From NCBI GenBank assembly GCA_039519185.1, contig CM076848.1, positions 189,664,003-189,728,002 on the forward strand: DNA of 64,000 nucleotides. The letters are read 5' to 3'. Position numbers and translations under genes: made by a program. This DNA comes from Astragalus membranaceus (lineage: Eukaryota > Streptophyta > Magnoliopsida > Fabales > Fabaceae). Under the pieces are notes generated by a model, which made no database searches, had not been told where the DNA came from, and saw only the letters and a program-made list of their open reading frames with translations. Shown in pieces: positions 11,701 to 22,935 of the stretch (position 1 is the first letter of the stretch; each line of letters opens with the position of its first letter).

Positions 11701-14700
11701 TTACCCCCTGGTCTTGGCCCTCTTCATACCAAGGCTGTTGTGGAAGGGTGAAACAGAACCAGACATGGGAGAACCCTCATCGCGAAGAGTGCCATTGATC
11801 ATTGCAAGTTCACGAAGCTGCTGCTTCTTGTAGAAATCCTGGGATTCATCCTGAAAGGTAAGATAACAGTACGAACAATCAGAACAAACGATACCCCTAT
11901 CAAGTTGTCCAATCTCAATTGAATTCATAACAACATACCACTGGCTTAAGCAAATCTTCAAGTATTTCACGCGCCTGCATCAGGCGAGCATCTATTATCT
12001 CGACTGGTAATTCTGCCTCGACTAGAATATGGAGAGGTTCATTCAGATGCTCATACCCAGGTTTCCCTCTCATCATTTCCTCCTACAAGTATGATAAAAA
12101 CTTGTTTACTAGAACTGCCTTACTATCCAACTAAACATTAAGTAATGTAGGAATTAACACTGGAAGGTTAGACGGCTAGGTAGGGTTATAGAGGTACAAA
12201 TACAAACCAGAAGCATTATAGCACATACATTCAGATTATATAGGGTGTTATGCCAATTATTATATGGCTATTTTGTCAATAAAAATATTCCCCAACACTT
12301 TGATTTAATATTATAGGACGAACACAATAATATCTTTCTAACGGCTTTCAACTTTACAGCACAGTATTTTTATTTTGGTAGAAATAACTGTTAAACTTTG
12401 CTATAAATATTATGTTTGTTCTCTTACCTTATCTTGATCCTTAATGCTACCTCGGCCCCTGATCAAGACACGGCACTCAGTGTTGGCTTCAACACGCTTT
12501 AGAGAGTTTCCTCTTGGGCCTAGGAGGCGACCAACAAAGTTAAACTGCAATAGAAAAAATGTCTATTAGATTTTGCTGTAAAAATATATTAGCATAAATT
12601 GGGGCAGAGAAATGATCCTTCATACATTAGGATATGCGTCCACAGGTATATCCACTCTGAGTGACTTTTGAACAATAAGACCAGACGAGCTACCTTGTGG
12701 ACTCGGCCAGTTTGGTGTTGGTGAGGATTGTAACAGACTTGGCATCTGCATGTTTTGATTCTAATGTCAACTACAAAAACAATATGATGGTCTATTTACT
12801 AGCATGCAGATGAACATAAATTTGTTCTTGTATCAGAGGCCACCAAAAGGTACCAAAAAGGTTATACTAGCTGCTAAAAATTCAAATAAGTTGATTACAC
12901 ATTTATTTATAAATAATTAAGTGTAAAGGATAATTTTTAACAGCCATATAAAAAATTCACAGATACATTCTATGTTAATCTAAAAGGATCAAGATGTCAG
13001 AAAATGATGTGCTAACATCAGAATTACAGAAGATCTCAAACCATGATGGTATAGGATAATTGACAACTCATTTTGGCAGCTTAGCCAACAAATCAATTCC
13101 CCAAACCTCACAGAACTTGCTGCTTCACTTTTCACAGGCAAATACTTGAAGTAGCTAGTGTTAAGCATTCTACCATAATAAAATAAAGATTCCCATGTTA
13201 ATGCCATCAGATTTATCCAGCTGACACTATTCATCACGTGTGTGATGTGTGATTTTGCGGAAAATTGTAAGGCTGTCAGACAGGTATTTATATCTGATTT
13301 ATCTTTATACAAAAATAAGACAAGATATTAGTCCATTAGCAGGACTCTGCAAGATTTGGGACAATAGATTAACTGTCATAGCTTGAAGTTAGCTTTGCCC
13401 TACCTGTCACAAACAATTAGAACTACAACCACTTGAATAAATGTCAATAGTTAGCATGAGATGTAAATTTGTGTCAGAAACACTTCTAAAATAAAGAATT
13501 AGATGGAAATAAAGTTATGTTAATGGTTAGTATCCGTACTTCTGATTGAAATCGTGATGCCCATCCATTCGCATCGGCACCTCCATTTGAAAATATTCCT
13601 CCAGTAGCCAGAGGCCTAGCGTGTTCAAGCCCACTTTGACCTAAAAGTGATGCATTCCTTACCATTGAGGTTACACGCAAAATTTCTGCTCCAAAAATGT
13701 CAATTTTCAAGAATAAGAAAGTACCAGTCAGCATTTGTTGACAAGTTAGCAGTCACTACATAATCGATAGACAACACGGATGTTCAAGTTTGCTGAGTCG
13801 GTAAAAAAATTAATGCTATGTGCTTATGTCTATAAGCTGTCCCTATAAGTTCAAGCTTTTTATGGTAATACTTCGGGTGGTAAGGAAAAAAGCATTCAGT
13901 CAAATGTTATCAAATCACATTAAATAAATACGTATACATTAAAATAAAAGACACTTACAAAAATTTAGGTCAGTAAACCATAGAAAGAGAGCATTTCAAC
14001 ATAACCAAAAATCAAGTTTTCCTTTCACTGTTTTTGCAGAAGGTAAGAAAAACAATAATTATTAGTAAATCATTCAGATAGAACCCTCTATGCCGTTCAG
14101 ATAAGCACTTTGTCAATTCCTTAACATTTAATATTACCTGAAGGAACACTACTTAATTAAAAAGAAGATACATAAAAAAAAATTATTCAATTAACAGAGC
14201 ATATAATAACCATCTGATCCAATCAGTGTAAGTTTTAGAGTTGAAGGGAAAGCAGAGAAGAAATGAAGAAAATGAATTAACAACCGAGGGTATGGTTCGG
14301 AACTAGGATACTAGGTTTGGTGCAGATATGATACAATACAAAGACACAGTTGGTCTCACTGCTTTAAACCTGTCAATCAAATTCATTAAATCCTCCACAT
14401 GAACTCATTCATGCCACTTTTCTTATGGATATGATACATTCTCATTCCTTTCACACGCACACTACCCCAATCTCGACGGAAAATAATAGTTCGCCAACAA
14501 TACAAAAGTTAATAAATGAATAAATATGCACAAGCACACATGCATATACACATGTAAAGTGTATAAGAATCTTCACTAAGGTAGTCAAAATCACGATTTA
14601 GATCGTAGGATCAAACAATCCTACGATTTTTTTGTAATAGCCTAATCATGATCTCATGTTGAAAACACGGGGTCTGGTATGATTGTGTAGGCTTAACAAA

Positions 14701-17469
14701 CTTGGTCATGAAAACGGTGTAATCATGTTGCATCCAATCATATTGCGCCTTCGAAAGCCCCTTTCTTCAAAAGCCCAGAACACTTACATGCATGGTTCCA
14801 AAGCATCCCTCTCCAACCATGTTTTATGCCTTTCACCCTAACCTGTCCCAGGACAAACTTGTACACCGATGCTCCATTGCACTATGTTTGGATAAGGGAA
14901 GAAATGTGAAGAAAAGAAAATATGAAGAAAGAAATAGGAGAAAATGAATAGAAAATGGGTAATTTTTAAATAGTTAGGAAGAAAAGTGAGTTATGATATC
15001 AAGACCTTTATCTCCTTACATAAAATAATATGTCATTATTAATGCAAAAGGGAAAACTTGGTAAATGCAGAAAGTGGATGCCTTCCATCAATTTCTTTCC
15101 GTCTCAGCAGAAATTTGTTTATTTGAGGGGGAACTGCTTCTGATTTCCTTTTTCTCTATTTCCTTGATCTATCCAATCAAATGACACGTCATTACTTCGC
15201 CATTTCTGTCGTTGCCACTTCTATCATTGCTACTTCACTTGAAACAAACACACTGTTAAGGGTGCTCTGGTTTGAACACACCTCTGGCTACTTCTGTGTT
15301 CATCCACTCTTCTTCCCGGTGTTGTACCCTCATCCTGGTTTGATCTCCCAGTTTGCCTGTTATCTCTTATTGGTTCAGCAAAAAACTCACATGAGCCCCT
15401 CAAGTTAGAGCCCCTCTATGCCGCCATCTTTCAATTGTTTGTAGCCCCTCAAGGTGATATTGCTGTTCGACCCCTGTTCCAACTCTACTTTCTTTTTCAA
15501 ATGAAAACAGCAACCTCTCGAGTGTTTTTCTTTTATCATCTCAAGATGGATTGTTTCAGCCTTTTAGGTCCCGTTTGAAATATAATCTAACTAATGCATC
15601 ATTGGTTTTTCTCCTTTTTTCCTTTTTTTATTCATAATTTATAATTACTGTTAAATATGAAACAGACACCAAGATGATAATAATAATAATATTAGAATAA
15701 CACAATATGAGATAATAATACAATAAATATAAAATAAATATCTTAATTTATGTTTGAAATTAAATGATATTATTAAATATATATTAGTTAATTCTATTAT
15801 TATATATTTTTACCAAAATACACTTGAACCTTTTTCGTAGGATCTTACGATCCACGTTAAGATCGCACCATTTAGAATCTTCCACTCCCCTCGCGGTCCT
15901 AGGTAGGATCTTGATATAACACCCCGAATTTGGTGAAAATTTCTAGAGCATGAAATATATGTAACCAAAAATTTGTGTTGAAAACAAATTGACACGTGAT
16001 TGACTTGAGTTTTGGGCACCAAGTAGAATAGATTCCTTGTATGCATTCTCATAGGCAAAATAAGGAAAACGAATACACCAATTCCCACTCTCCAGTCTCC
16101 ACTACTTCCTTAGGCCGTTAAACTATCAATAATAGTTAATAGTTTTAAAATAATCATAACATTCAATAAAATTAAGTAATTACATAAATGCAATCCTTTA
16201 ACATTTGAATGCGAAATCTTTAACTGATTTATTAATACAAATGTTTCAATTTTCTAATAAAGCAAAGGTGTTGATCCCCATAAACTCCCTTGGATCAAAC
16301 ACAAAATATTTATAATTTAATAATAGAAAAATAGGAGCATCTCAACTTGATACATGTTTCGATATCCTCACACAACTAGGGAGACAAGAATGTTATTTGA
16401 TTTTATCATACAAACAACTAAAGCACAGGAGAGGTGTGAAGCTTATTTTTAGTGCTATTTTGACAAATGAATCTTACCTTGGTTTAACAATCGATAACAT
16501 TGCGGAAGTACAGCCATGAAGGGACCAATCTTCTGACGTTCTTCCAATAACTCATCTAGATATCTGAAAATAAAATCAATAAACCAAGCAATGAGAGTAG
16601 AACATTTAGCCATTCATAATAACAAAAGTAAATGTACATTTTATAAATTCTCAAATATCCATATCAATTTTTTTAGTTGACCATGAATTTATTTATTTTT
16701 TAACAAAATAAGAAGAAGCCTAATCATGATCAGAAGCTACAACAAGAACAAAGATGGTTTCTTTACATTACATATAATGAATTAGCAATGAAGTCCATTC
16801 ATGATTCATCTACAAGTTCTCATTTCTCAATAAAAATATACTACAACAACAACAAGATCAACTGATTACCCACAAAGATCAGGCAACTAAAATTTAAAAG
16901 GAAAAAAAAAAGACCAAATGGACTTGAACACTACAGATTCTACAGTATTCAAGACATAACTACAAGAATCAAATAAAAGTAAATTCAGCCATCCTTAGAT
17001 TCATAAACCCTGAAATCTGAATCATCAATAGCCAGAGAATTATTCACCAAAAATTAATTACCATAATATTTTTTTTCAATTAGATTTGTATCATGATGGA
17101 TCTGCTAAATTCAGTCAACAGGCAGATCAGGTCACAAGAATCAATAATATAAGTAATCGATCACAAATCCAACTATAGCAACGCAAGAAAGTACTCCAAG
17201 TCCAAAGCAGTGAATTAATCAGTCAATTAATGTTCAAAAACGATAATAACAATCAAGAAGAAACTTAAACAAGAATCTAACATGAGAATTAAAAGTTAAT
17301 AAGTAAAATTAGATCCAACAAATTTAGGGGAGAGAGAGAGAGAGAGATACTTATGTTCAGCGAGGGCAGAGGAAGCAGGTGAACGAAGACCGGAGATGTG
17401 AGGAGAGTGAGGTGCTGACGGCGACGGCGGGAAAGCCATGTACCTGCCGGCACCGGTCGACGACATCAT
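11701..17469 (-). CDS. KH-domain RNA-binding protein of the STAR/Quaking-like plant family
   Basis: The protein probably binds mRNA or pre-mRNA in the nucleus and acts in splicing or transcript control, as for Quaking-like STAR proteins. Seven coding exons join in frame: 17351-17469, 16478-16563, 13540-13685, 12626-12745, 12428-12544, 11939-12082 and 11701-11850. Together they give 882 nt, or 293 residues, close to the usual ~280-310. Residues 41-71 form the STAR dimerisation segment (YLDELLEERQKIGPFM...RLLNQEI). The KH domain covers about 145-240, with the GPRG loop at 166-169 (VGRLLGPRGNSLKRVE) and a typical C-terminal flank (KPGYEHLNEPLHILVEAELP). The tail ends KRAKTRG, a possible nuclear signal. 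The frame upstream of the ATG begins only with GTG, so I chose the first ATG (MMSSTGAG); the second ATG is the next codon. No break is visible. Intron 2 is 2.8 kb. Confidence 0.95.
13686..16477 (-). other. Large second intron of the KH gene
   Basis: This 2.8-kb intron holds no recognisable coding sequence. A small inverted motif (TCGTAGGATC ... GATTTTTT, near 14605-14630) and a similar CGTAGGATCTTACGATCC phrase near 15836 suggest the two ends of an eroded insertion of about 1.2 kb. Reading frames inside it do not resemble known proteins. Confidence 0.4.
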
Positions 17470-17744
17470 CGATCTCTCTCTCAGAGCCACCGTTTGGCCT
17501 TACAACTGGGCTTTGAGAGAGTGAGTGTGTGTGTGTGTGTGTGGTTGGTATGCGCGTTTGTGAGAGTTTGTGAGTGAGGGTTTGAGTTTTATGTTAAATC
17601 TTTGGTGAATGAAAATCATGGCTTGTGTTTATTCCTTTTATGCATTTTAAATTAAATTTGTTTAAAATATATATTTGCATATTTATAAAAGAAATAAAAA
17701 AATAAATAAATCTGGCTTTCATTTTGTGTTTTTAATTTTGTTTA
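17470..17744 (-). promoter_or_regulatory. 5' leader and likely promoter of the KH gene
   Basis: The leader next to the ATG is GA/CT-rich (GAGAGAGAGATC) and is followed upstream by a (GT)n run at about 17522-17542. CT-rich leaders are typical of constitutively expressed plant genes. No clear TATA box was found, and the start site is not determinable by eye. The tandem array beginning at about 17745 abuts this region. Confidence 0.35.
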
Positions 17745-18118
17745 AGTTTATACTTCAATTCATAGCATTATATGATATGGATGTCATTTTGTTTAGTAGG
17801 GTCAACTTAAGCAAAAATAGATTCTAATTTTTTGCAAGCGAATCTGTTTTTTGAACGACACAAATGATTCCTTCTATGTTAAGATATATTCAAACTTACG
17901 TAATTGCACAAACAAACACACGCTCTCAGAAAATCACGGTAACTCGTTGTGTGTTTGATTCACATCCACCCGCGTTTCAAGCATGCAAATGTGAATGAAA
18001 CTAAGAACTTGCTATCTAAAGACATGTGTTTTTGAAATCCCAAACTCGTCAATTCTAAAGGAGGGATGCGTGTAAGTTTTGAGCCTTCGATCCCTTATTA
18101 TGTGTTTTCAAAATAACA

Positions 18119-18121
<3 letters not shown>

Positions 18122-18209
<88 letters not shown>
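18122..18209. repeat. (CT)n(TA)n compound microsatellite
   Basis: About 29 CT dinucleotides are followed by about 14 TA dinucleotides, located between the first and second units of the tandem array. Confidence 0.95.
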
Positions 18210-18212
<3 letters not shown>

Positions 18213-18601
18213 TTTCATTTTTAGTTGATACTTCAATTCATAGTATTATATGATATGCATGTCATTTTGTTAATTAGAACCGGCGTAATAGGCGAAAATA
18301 GATTCTAACTTCTTGCAAGTGAATGTGTTTTTTTAACGACGCAAATAATTCCTTTTATGTTAAGATGCTTTGAAAATTTCGTAACCGCACAACCAAACAC
18401 ACGTTCTCAAAAAATCACGGATAACTCGTTGTGTGTTTGATTCACATCCAGACGCGTTTCAGGCATGCAAATGTGAATGAAACTAAAAACTTGCTATGTA
18501 AAGACGTGTTTAAAATCCAAACTCGTCAATTCTAACGGTGTTGTACGTGTAAGCTTCGAGGCTTTGATCCCTTACTATGTGTTTTTAAGATAACACTATT
18601 G

Positions 18602-18604
<3 letters not shown>

Positions 18605-18655
<51 letters not shown>
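18605..18655. repeat. (AT)n(GT)n compound microsatellite
   Basis: An AT run to about 18632 passes into a GT run, at the matching place between units two and three of the array. This suggests that the dinucleotide tract is an ancestral part of the unit that has since changed sequence. Confidence 0.95.
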
Positions 18656-20189
18656 CGCTTTCATTTTATGTTTTTAATTTTGTTATAATTAATACTTCAA
18701 TTCTTAATATTATATGATATGCATGTCATTTTGTTAATTAGAACCGACTTAATAGACGGAAAAAAGATTCTAACTTTGAATAAGTGTTTGATGTGTTTTT
18801 AAACGACACAAATTACTCCTTTTAAATTAAGATGCTTTGAAACTTACATAACTGAACAAACAAAGAAACAACTACGCGCTCTTAAAAAATCATGGGTAAC
18901 TCGTGTGTTTGATTCACATCCACACGTGTTTCTGGCATGCAAATGTGAAAGCGACTAAGAACTTTGTATGTAAAGACATCTGTTTGAAATACAAACTTGA
19001 CATCTGTTTGAAATACAAACTTGTCGATTCTAAAGGAGAAGTATGTATAACCTTTGAGGCTCTGATCCTTTACTATGTGTTTTTAAAATACCTCAGAGGT
19101 TGCTTAGTCTTTTATGGTGCCTATTTTAAAATCCCATTTCTCATTTAAATCGATTTAATACTTGGTTACTACATAAAACAATTTACGGGGTTTAGTAAGT
19201 AAATTCACATCAAGTTCCAATTTTTCTTTTTCATCGACCACCCTAGAATTTTGCCTTTTACGGTCTTGATTCTATTTTGAGGTTTTTTTTATCAACATTT
19301 GGTGGTTTTATGATGAAGCAGAAAAAAAAAGGCACGCTTTCCATTCCAAAAGCCTATGTACACCACCATTCAATTCTGGATTCCTCCCTTTTGATTCACA
19401 CAAACTATGAATGATATCCCTCTTTTTATGTACCTTTTTGAGAAGGCATTATTTAAAAAAAACATGATACTTCTTAATTAAAAGTGACGTAATAAGTGTA
19501 AATGTAATTTAATTTTGTATTAGTGCTTAATTTGTTTTTTTTGAACGACACAAACTATTCTTTTTATATTAAGATACCTCGGAACTTACGTCACAAACAA
19601 ACACGTGCTCTCAGAAAATCATCAATAACTCGTTGTGTGTTTGATTCACATCCACACGCGTTTCAGGCATATGAATGTGAATGAAACTAAGAATTTTCTA
19701 TGTGAAGGCATGTGTTTGAAATCCAAACTTGTCGATTCTGAAGGAGAAGTACGTGTACTCTTCGAGGCTCCAATCCTTTAATATTGGTTTTTAAAATATC
19801 TCGGAGGTTGCTTAGTCTTTTATGGTGCCTATTTTAAAATCTCATTTTCCATTTAAATCGATTTAATATTTGGTTACTACATAAAACAATTTATCGGTTT
19901 AGTAAGTAAAATTCACTTCAAGTTCCAACTTTCCTTTTTCATCGATCACCCTATACTTTTATCTTTTACAGTCTTGATTCTATTTGGAGATAGCTTTTAC
20001 AATGAAGCAGAATGAAATAGAAACACTTTTCATTCCAAAAGCCTATGCACACCACCCTTCAATCCTGGCTCTTCCCCTTTTGATTCACACAAACTATGAA
20101 TGATATCCCTATTTTTATGTACTTATTTGAGAAGTCAATATTTAAAAAAATATGATACTTCTTAATTAAAATTGACGTGATAAGTTAAA

Positions 20190-20506
20190 GGCTAACGTGC
20201 TCCCGGGGTCCCTTATCTTTATTTAAAGTAACGAATTAGTCCTTTATGTTTTTTTTGTCCCAAATAAGTCCTTTATCTTTCAAATTTTTGACCAATAAAT
20301 CCTTTTCCGTTAACAGTGCTGATTTATGTGTCAAAAAAAACGATTTATGGGTTAAAAATTTGAAACATAAAGGACTGATTTGGGACAGAAAAGGATTTAT
20401 CTGTCAAAAATTTAAAACATAAAGGACTGATTTGGAACAAAAAAAAAGATAAAGGACCAAATCGTTACTTTAAATAAAGATAAGGGACCCCGGGAGCACT
20501 TTAGCC
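20190..20506. mobile_element. Mutator-type foldback MITE with 9-bp target duplication
   Basis: The 317-bp element is nearly palindromic. Its long inverted ends begin GGCTAACGTGCTCCCGGGG on the left and, in complement, GGCTAAAGTGCTCCCGGGG on the right, continuing through TCCCTTATCTTTATTTAAAG. The 9-bp direct repeat TAAGTTAAA occurs at 20181-20189 and 20507-20515. This fits a non-autonomous Mutator-superfamily element. It inserted into the tandem array between units four and five. Confidence 0.85.
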
Positions 20507-21440
20507 TAAGTTAAAATATAATCCAACTTTGTATTAGTGTTTAATGTGTTTTTTGAGTGACTCAAATTATTTCTTTTATATTAAGATACCTTGAAACTTA
20601 CGCCAATGCACAAACAAACACACGCTCTCAAAAAATCACGGATAACTCGTGTGTTTTATTTTCATCCACATGCATTTCAAGCATGCAAATGTGAATAAAA
20701 CTAAGAACTTGCTATGTAAAGAAATGTGTTTGAAATCCAAACTTGTCGATTCTAAAGGAGAAGTACGTATAAGCTTCGAGGCTCCGATCCTTTACTATGA
20801 TGTGTTTTTAAAATACCTTGGAGGTTGCTTAGTCTTTTATGGTGCCTATTTTAAAATCCCATTTCCCATTTAAATCGATTTTATATTAGGTTACTACATA
20901 GGCTTTTAATCTAATTTTGTATTAGTGTTTAATGTGTTTTTTGAACGACCCAAATTATTCTTTTTATATCAAGATGCCTTGAAACTTACACCAATGCACA
21001 AACAAACACGTGCTCTCAAAAAATCACAAGTAACTCATTGTGTGTTTGATTCACATCCATACGCGTTTCAGGCATGCAAGTGTGAATGAAACTAAGAACT
21101 TGCTATGTAAAAATTGTGTTCGAAATCCAAACTTGTGGATTCTAAAGGAGAAGTATGTATAGGCTTTGAGGCTTCGATCCTTTACTATATAATATTTCTA
21201 AAATACTTGGAGGTTGCTTAGTCTTTTATGGTGCCTATTTTAAAATCCCATTTCCCATTTAAATCGATTTAATATTTGGTTACTACAAAAAACAATTTAT
21301 GGGTTTAGGAAGCTAACATTCACATCAAGTTCCAACTTTCCTTTTTCATCAATCAACCTAGACTTTTGTCTTTTACGATCTTGAGCAGAACGAAATGGCA
21401 ACGCTTTCCATTCCAAAAGCCTATGCAACCCACCATTCAA

Positions 21441-21771
21441 TTCATAATATGTATATAAATAGGGGCGGATCTTCTTAGGAGTTGGGGGATGCCACGGTAC
21501 CCCCCAAATTATTTTAAACTTTTTCAATACATAATATAATATAGCAAAAACATATCTGTATATAAATGTTTTGCCAACTATACAACAATATGAAGCCTAG
21601 CGCAGTGGTAAGGGGCTGCATTATGCTGACCAACAGCTTTTTCTAAAAAGGAGCGAAAAAAACAAGAATAGGCTAATGAGGAATCTAACTTGAGTCCTCA
21701 TACTTCTTCATACGCTCTTTACCGGAAAACCAACTAAAAAATCTTAACATTGACATAGAAAATAAATATAT
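21441..21771. repeat. Repeat debris with a tRNA-like A-box phrase
   Basis: The stretch 21460-21530 (GGGGCGGATC..., CCACGGTACCCCCC) resembles dispersed plant repeat sequence. At 21594-21615, CCTAGCGCAGTGGTAAGGGG is similar to a tRNA A box, as in a SINE head, but no convincing B box follows. The copia element begins directly after. Confidence 0.35.
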
Positions 21772-22101
21772 TGTTATGAATAATAGTAATGTGGATGTCC
21801 ATGAGTTACAAATGTTACATAGTAGAGGAATATTAGAAGACACTCATTTATATAGATTATTATTCCTTGTAATTGTTATTCATTGTATATGTTAAAGGCA
21901 CATTATGGTAGACCTTAATTCATTTGTAGGTTACAAGACTTATGTCCAATAAATAGGACTCATATGACATTGTAAAGATGTACCTTCAAGAGTAGAATGC
22001 AAATGCTCTTTTCTTCTCTCATTCTCTTCTTCTGTTTCTTCTTCATCTATAGTCAATTATAATGGTTATATCTTACTCTTGTTTGGATCAATTTCATAAC
22101 A
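21772..22101 (+). repeat. 5' LTR of the copia element
   Basis: The 330-bp repeat begins TG and ends CA, directly after the target-site copy TATAT. It is followed without gap by the putative primer-binding sequence, whose tRNA I cannot assign with confidence. Confidence 0.9.
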
Positions 22102-22299
22102 CGTTATCAGCACGAAGCTCTACCAAAATGACGGCTTAATAAGCTTGGAGGCTATTTGGCAAAGATATGTTTTCTTCTACTATCTTATAGTTAATTTATC
22201 TAACTCATGTTATAATGTTTTGTTTTCTTATAGCTTTTATTTTATCATGCTAATATAGGAATTTTATTGAGAATTTTATTTAGCTACCACGATTATCAT

Positions 22300-22935
22300 G
22301 TTTCGATTTTTGATGAATTCCTGAAGAATTCAACATTCATGCATCCCTATTGGATTGCATAAGGACAACTATCATGTTTGTCTATTCTTGATGAATTCTA
22401 GAAGAATTCATCATTCAAGCATCCTAGAAGGATTGCACAAAGAACTCAATGAAGAGATAAAACTTAATATTCAAGAATCCCTGCAGGATTGTTCAAAGCA
22501 TTTTTTTTCTTCAATGCTTAGTCTTGTGATATAGTTCTTGAAGAACTAAAAGAAATAATAAACCCAATATTCGAGCATCCGTATAGGATTGCTTAAAGAA
22601 ATTTTTTCTTTGTCATTGTTTGTGATGATTTGTTATATATAGTTCTTGAAGAACTGGAAAAAAATGAATATTCGAGTATCCTTGTAGGATTACTCAAAAT
22701 GTGAATATTTGTGATAGTTCTTGAAGAACTTAAAAAAAAAATTATTATTCAACCACCCTAGGATTGTTCAAAGAATGATGGTAATCATATAAACTCGTGG
22801 TCATGTTTTGAAGAACTAAATCTTAATATTCAACCATCCCTGGAGGATTGTTTCATGGATGATGATTTTTCTTGATTATCGCTAATGAAAAATTTGTGGT
22901 CAAGTTCTTGAAGAACTAAATCTTTAGACCATGAT
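22300..22935 (+). repeat. Seven imperfect repeats in the copia leader
   Basis: A ~80-110-bp unit recurs, combining TTCTTGAAGAACT (or TTCCTGAAGAATTC) with a phrase of the type ATTCAAGCATCC...AGGATTG...CAAAG. Copies are near 22313, 22390, 22465, 22565, 22665, 22745 and 22830. TTCTTGAAGAA is itself palindromic. The repeats lie between the primer site and the first pol-like sequence. Confidence 0.7.

Larger units (their letters stand above)
17745..21440. repeat. Tandem array of about six diverged ~470-750-bp units
   Basis: A core phrase recurs near 17853, 18330, 18795, 19540, 20550 and 20940: AACGACACAAAT..., CAAACAAACACACGCTCTC, TTTGATTCACATCCA..., GCATGCAAATGTGAATGAAA and CTATGTAAAGACATGTGTTT. 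Units 1-3 are about 470 bp apart and separated by dinucleotide repeats. Units 3-6 share a further segment (CATTTAAATCGATTTAATA..., CCATTCCAAAAGCCTATG). A MITE interrupts the array at 20190-20506. The translated open frames at 18903-19148 and 20649-20873 simply follow the repeat and are not convincing genes. Confidence 0.8.

Noticed and set aside
17470..17490. Longer KH-protein start (ALRERS extension)
   Set aside because: The extra upstream codons begin with GTG, not ATG; the first ATG in frame is at 17469 and gives the family-like start.
18903..20873. Similar 74-81-codon frames in two units of the tandem array
   Set aside because: Similarity follows from the DNA repeat; other units have stops in the same frame and no domain is recognised.
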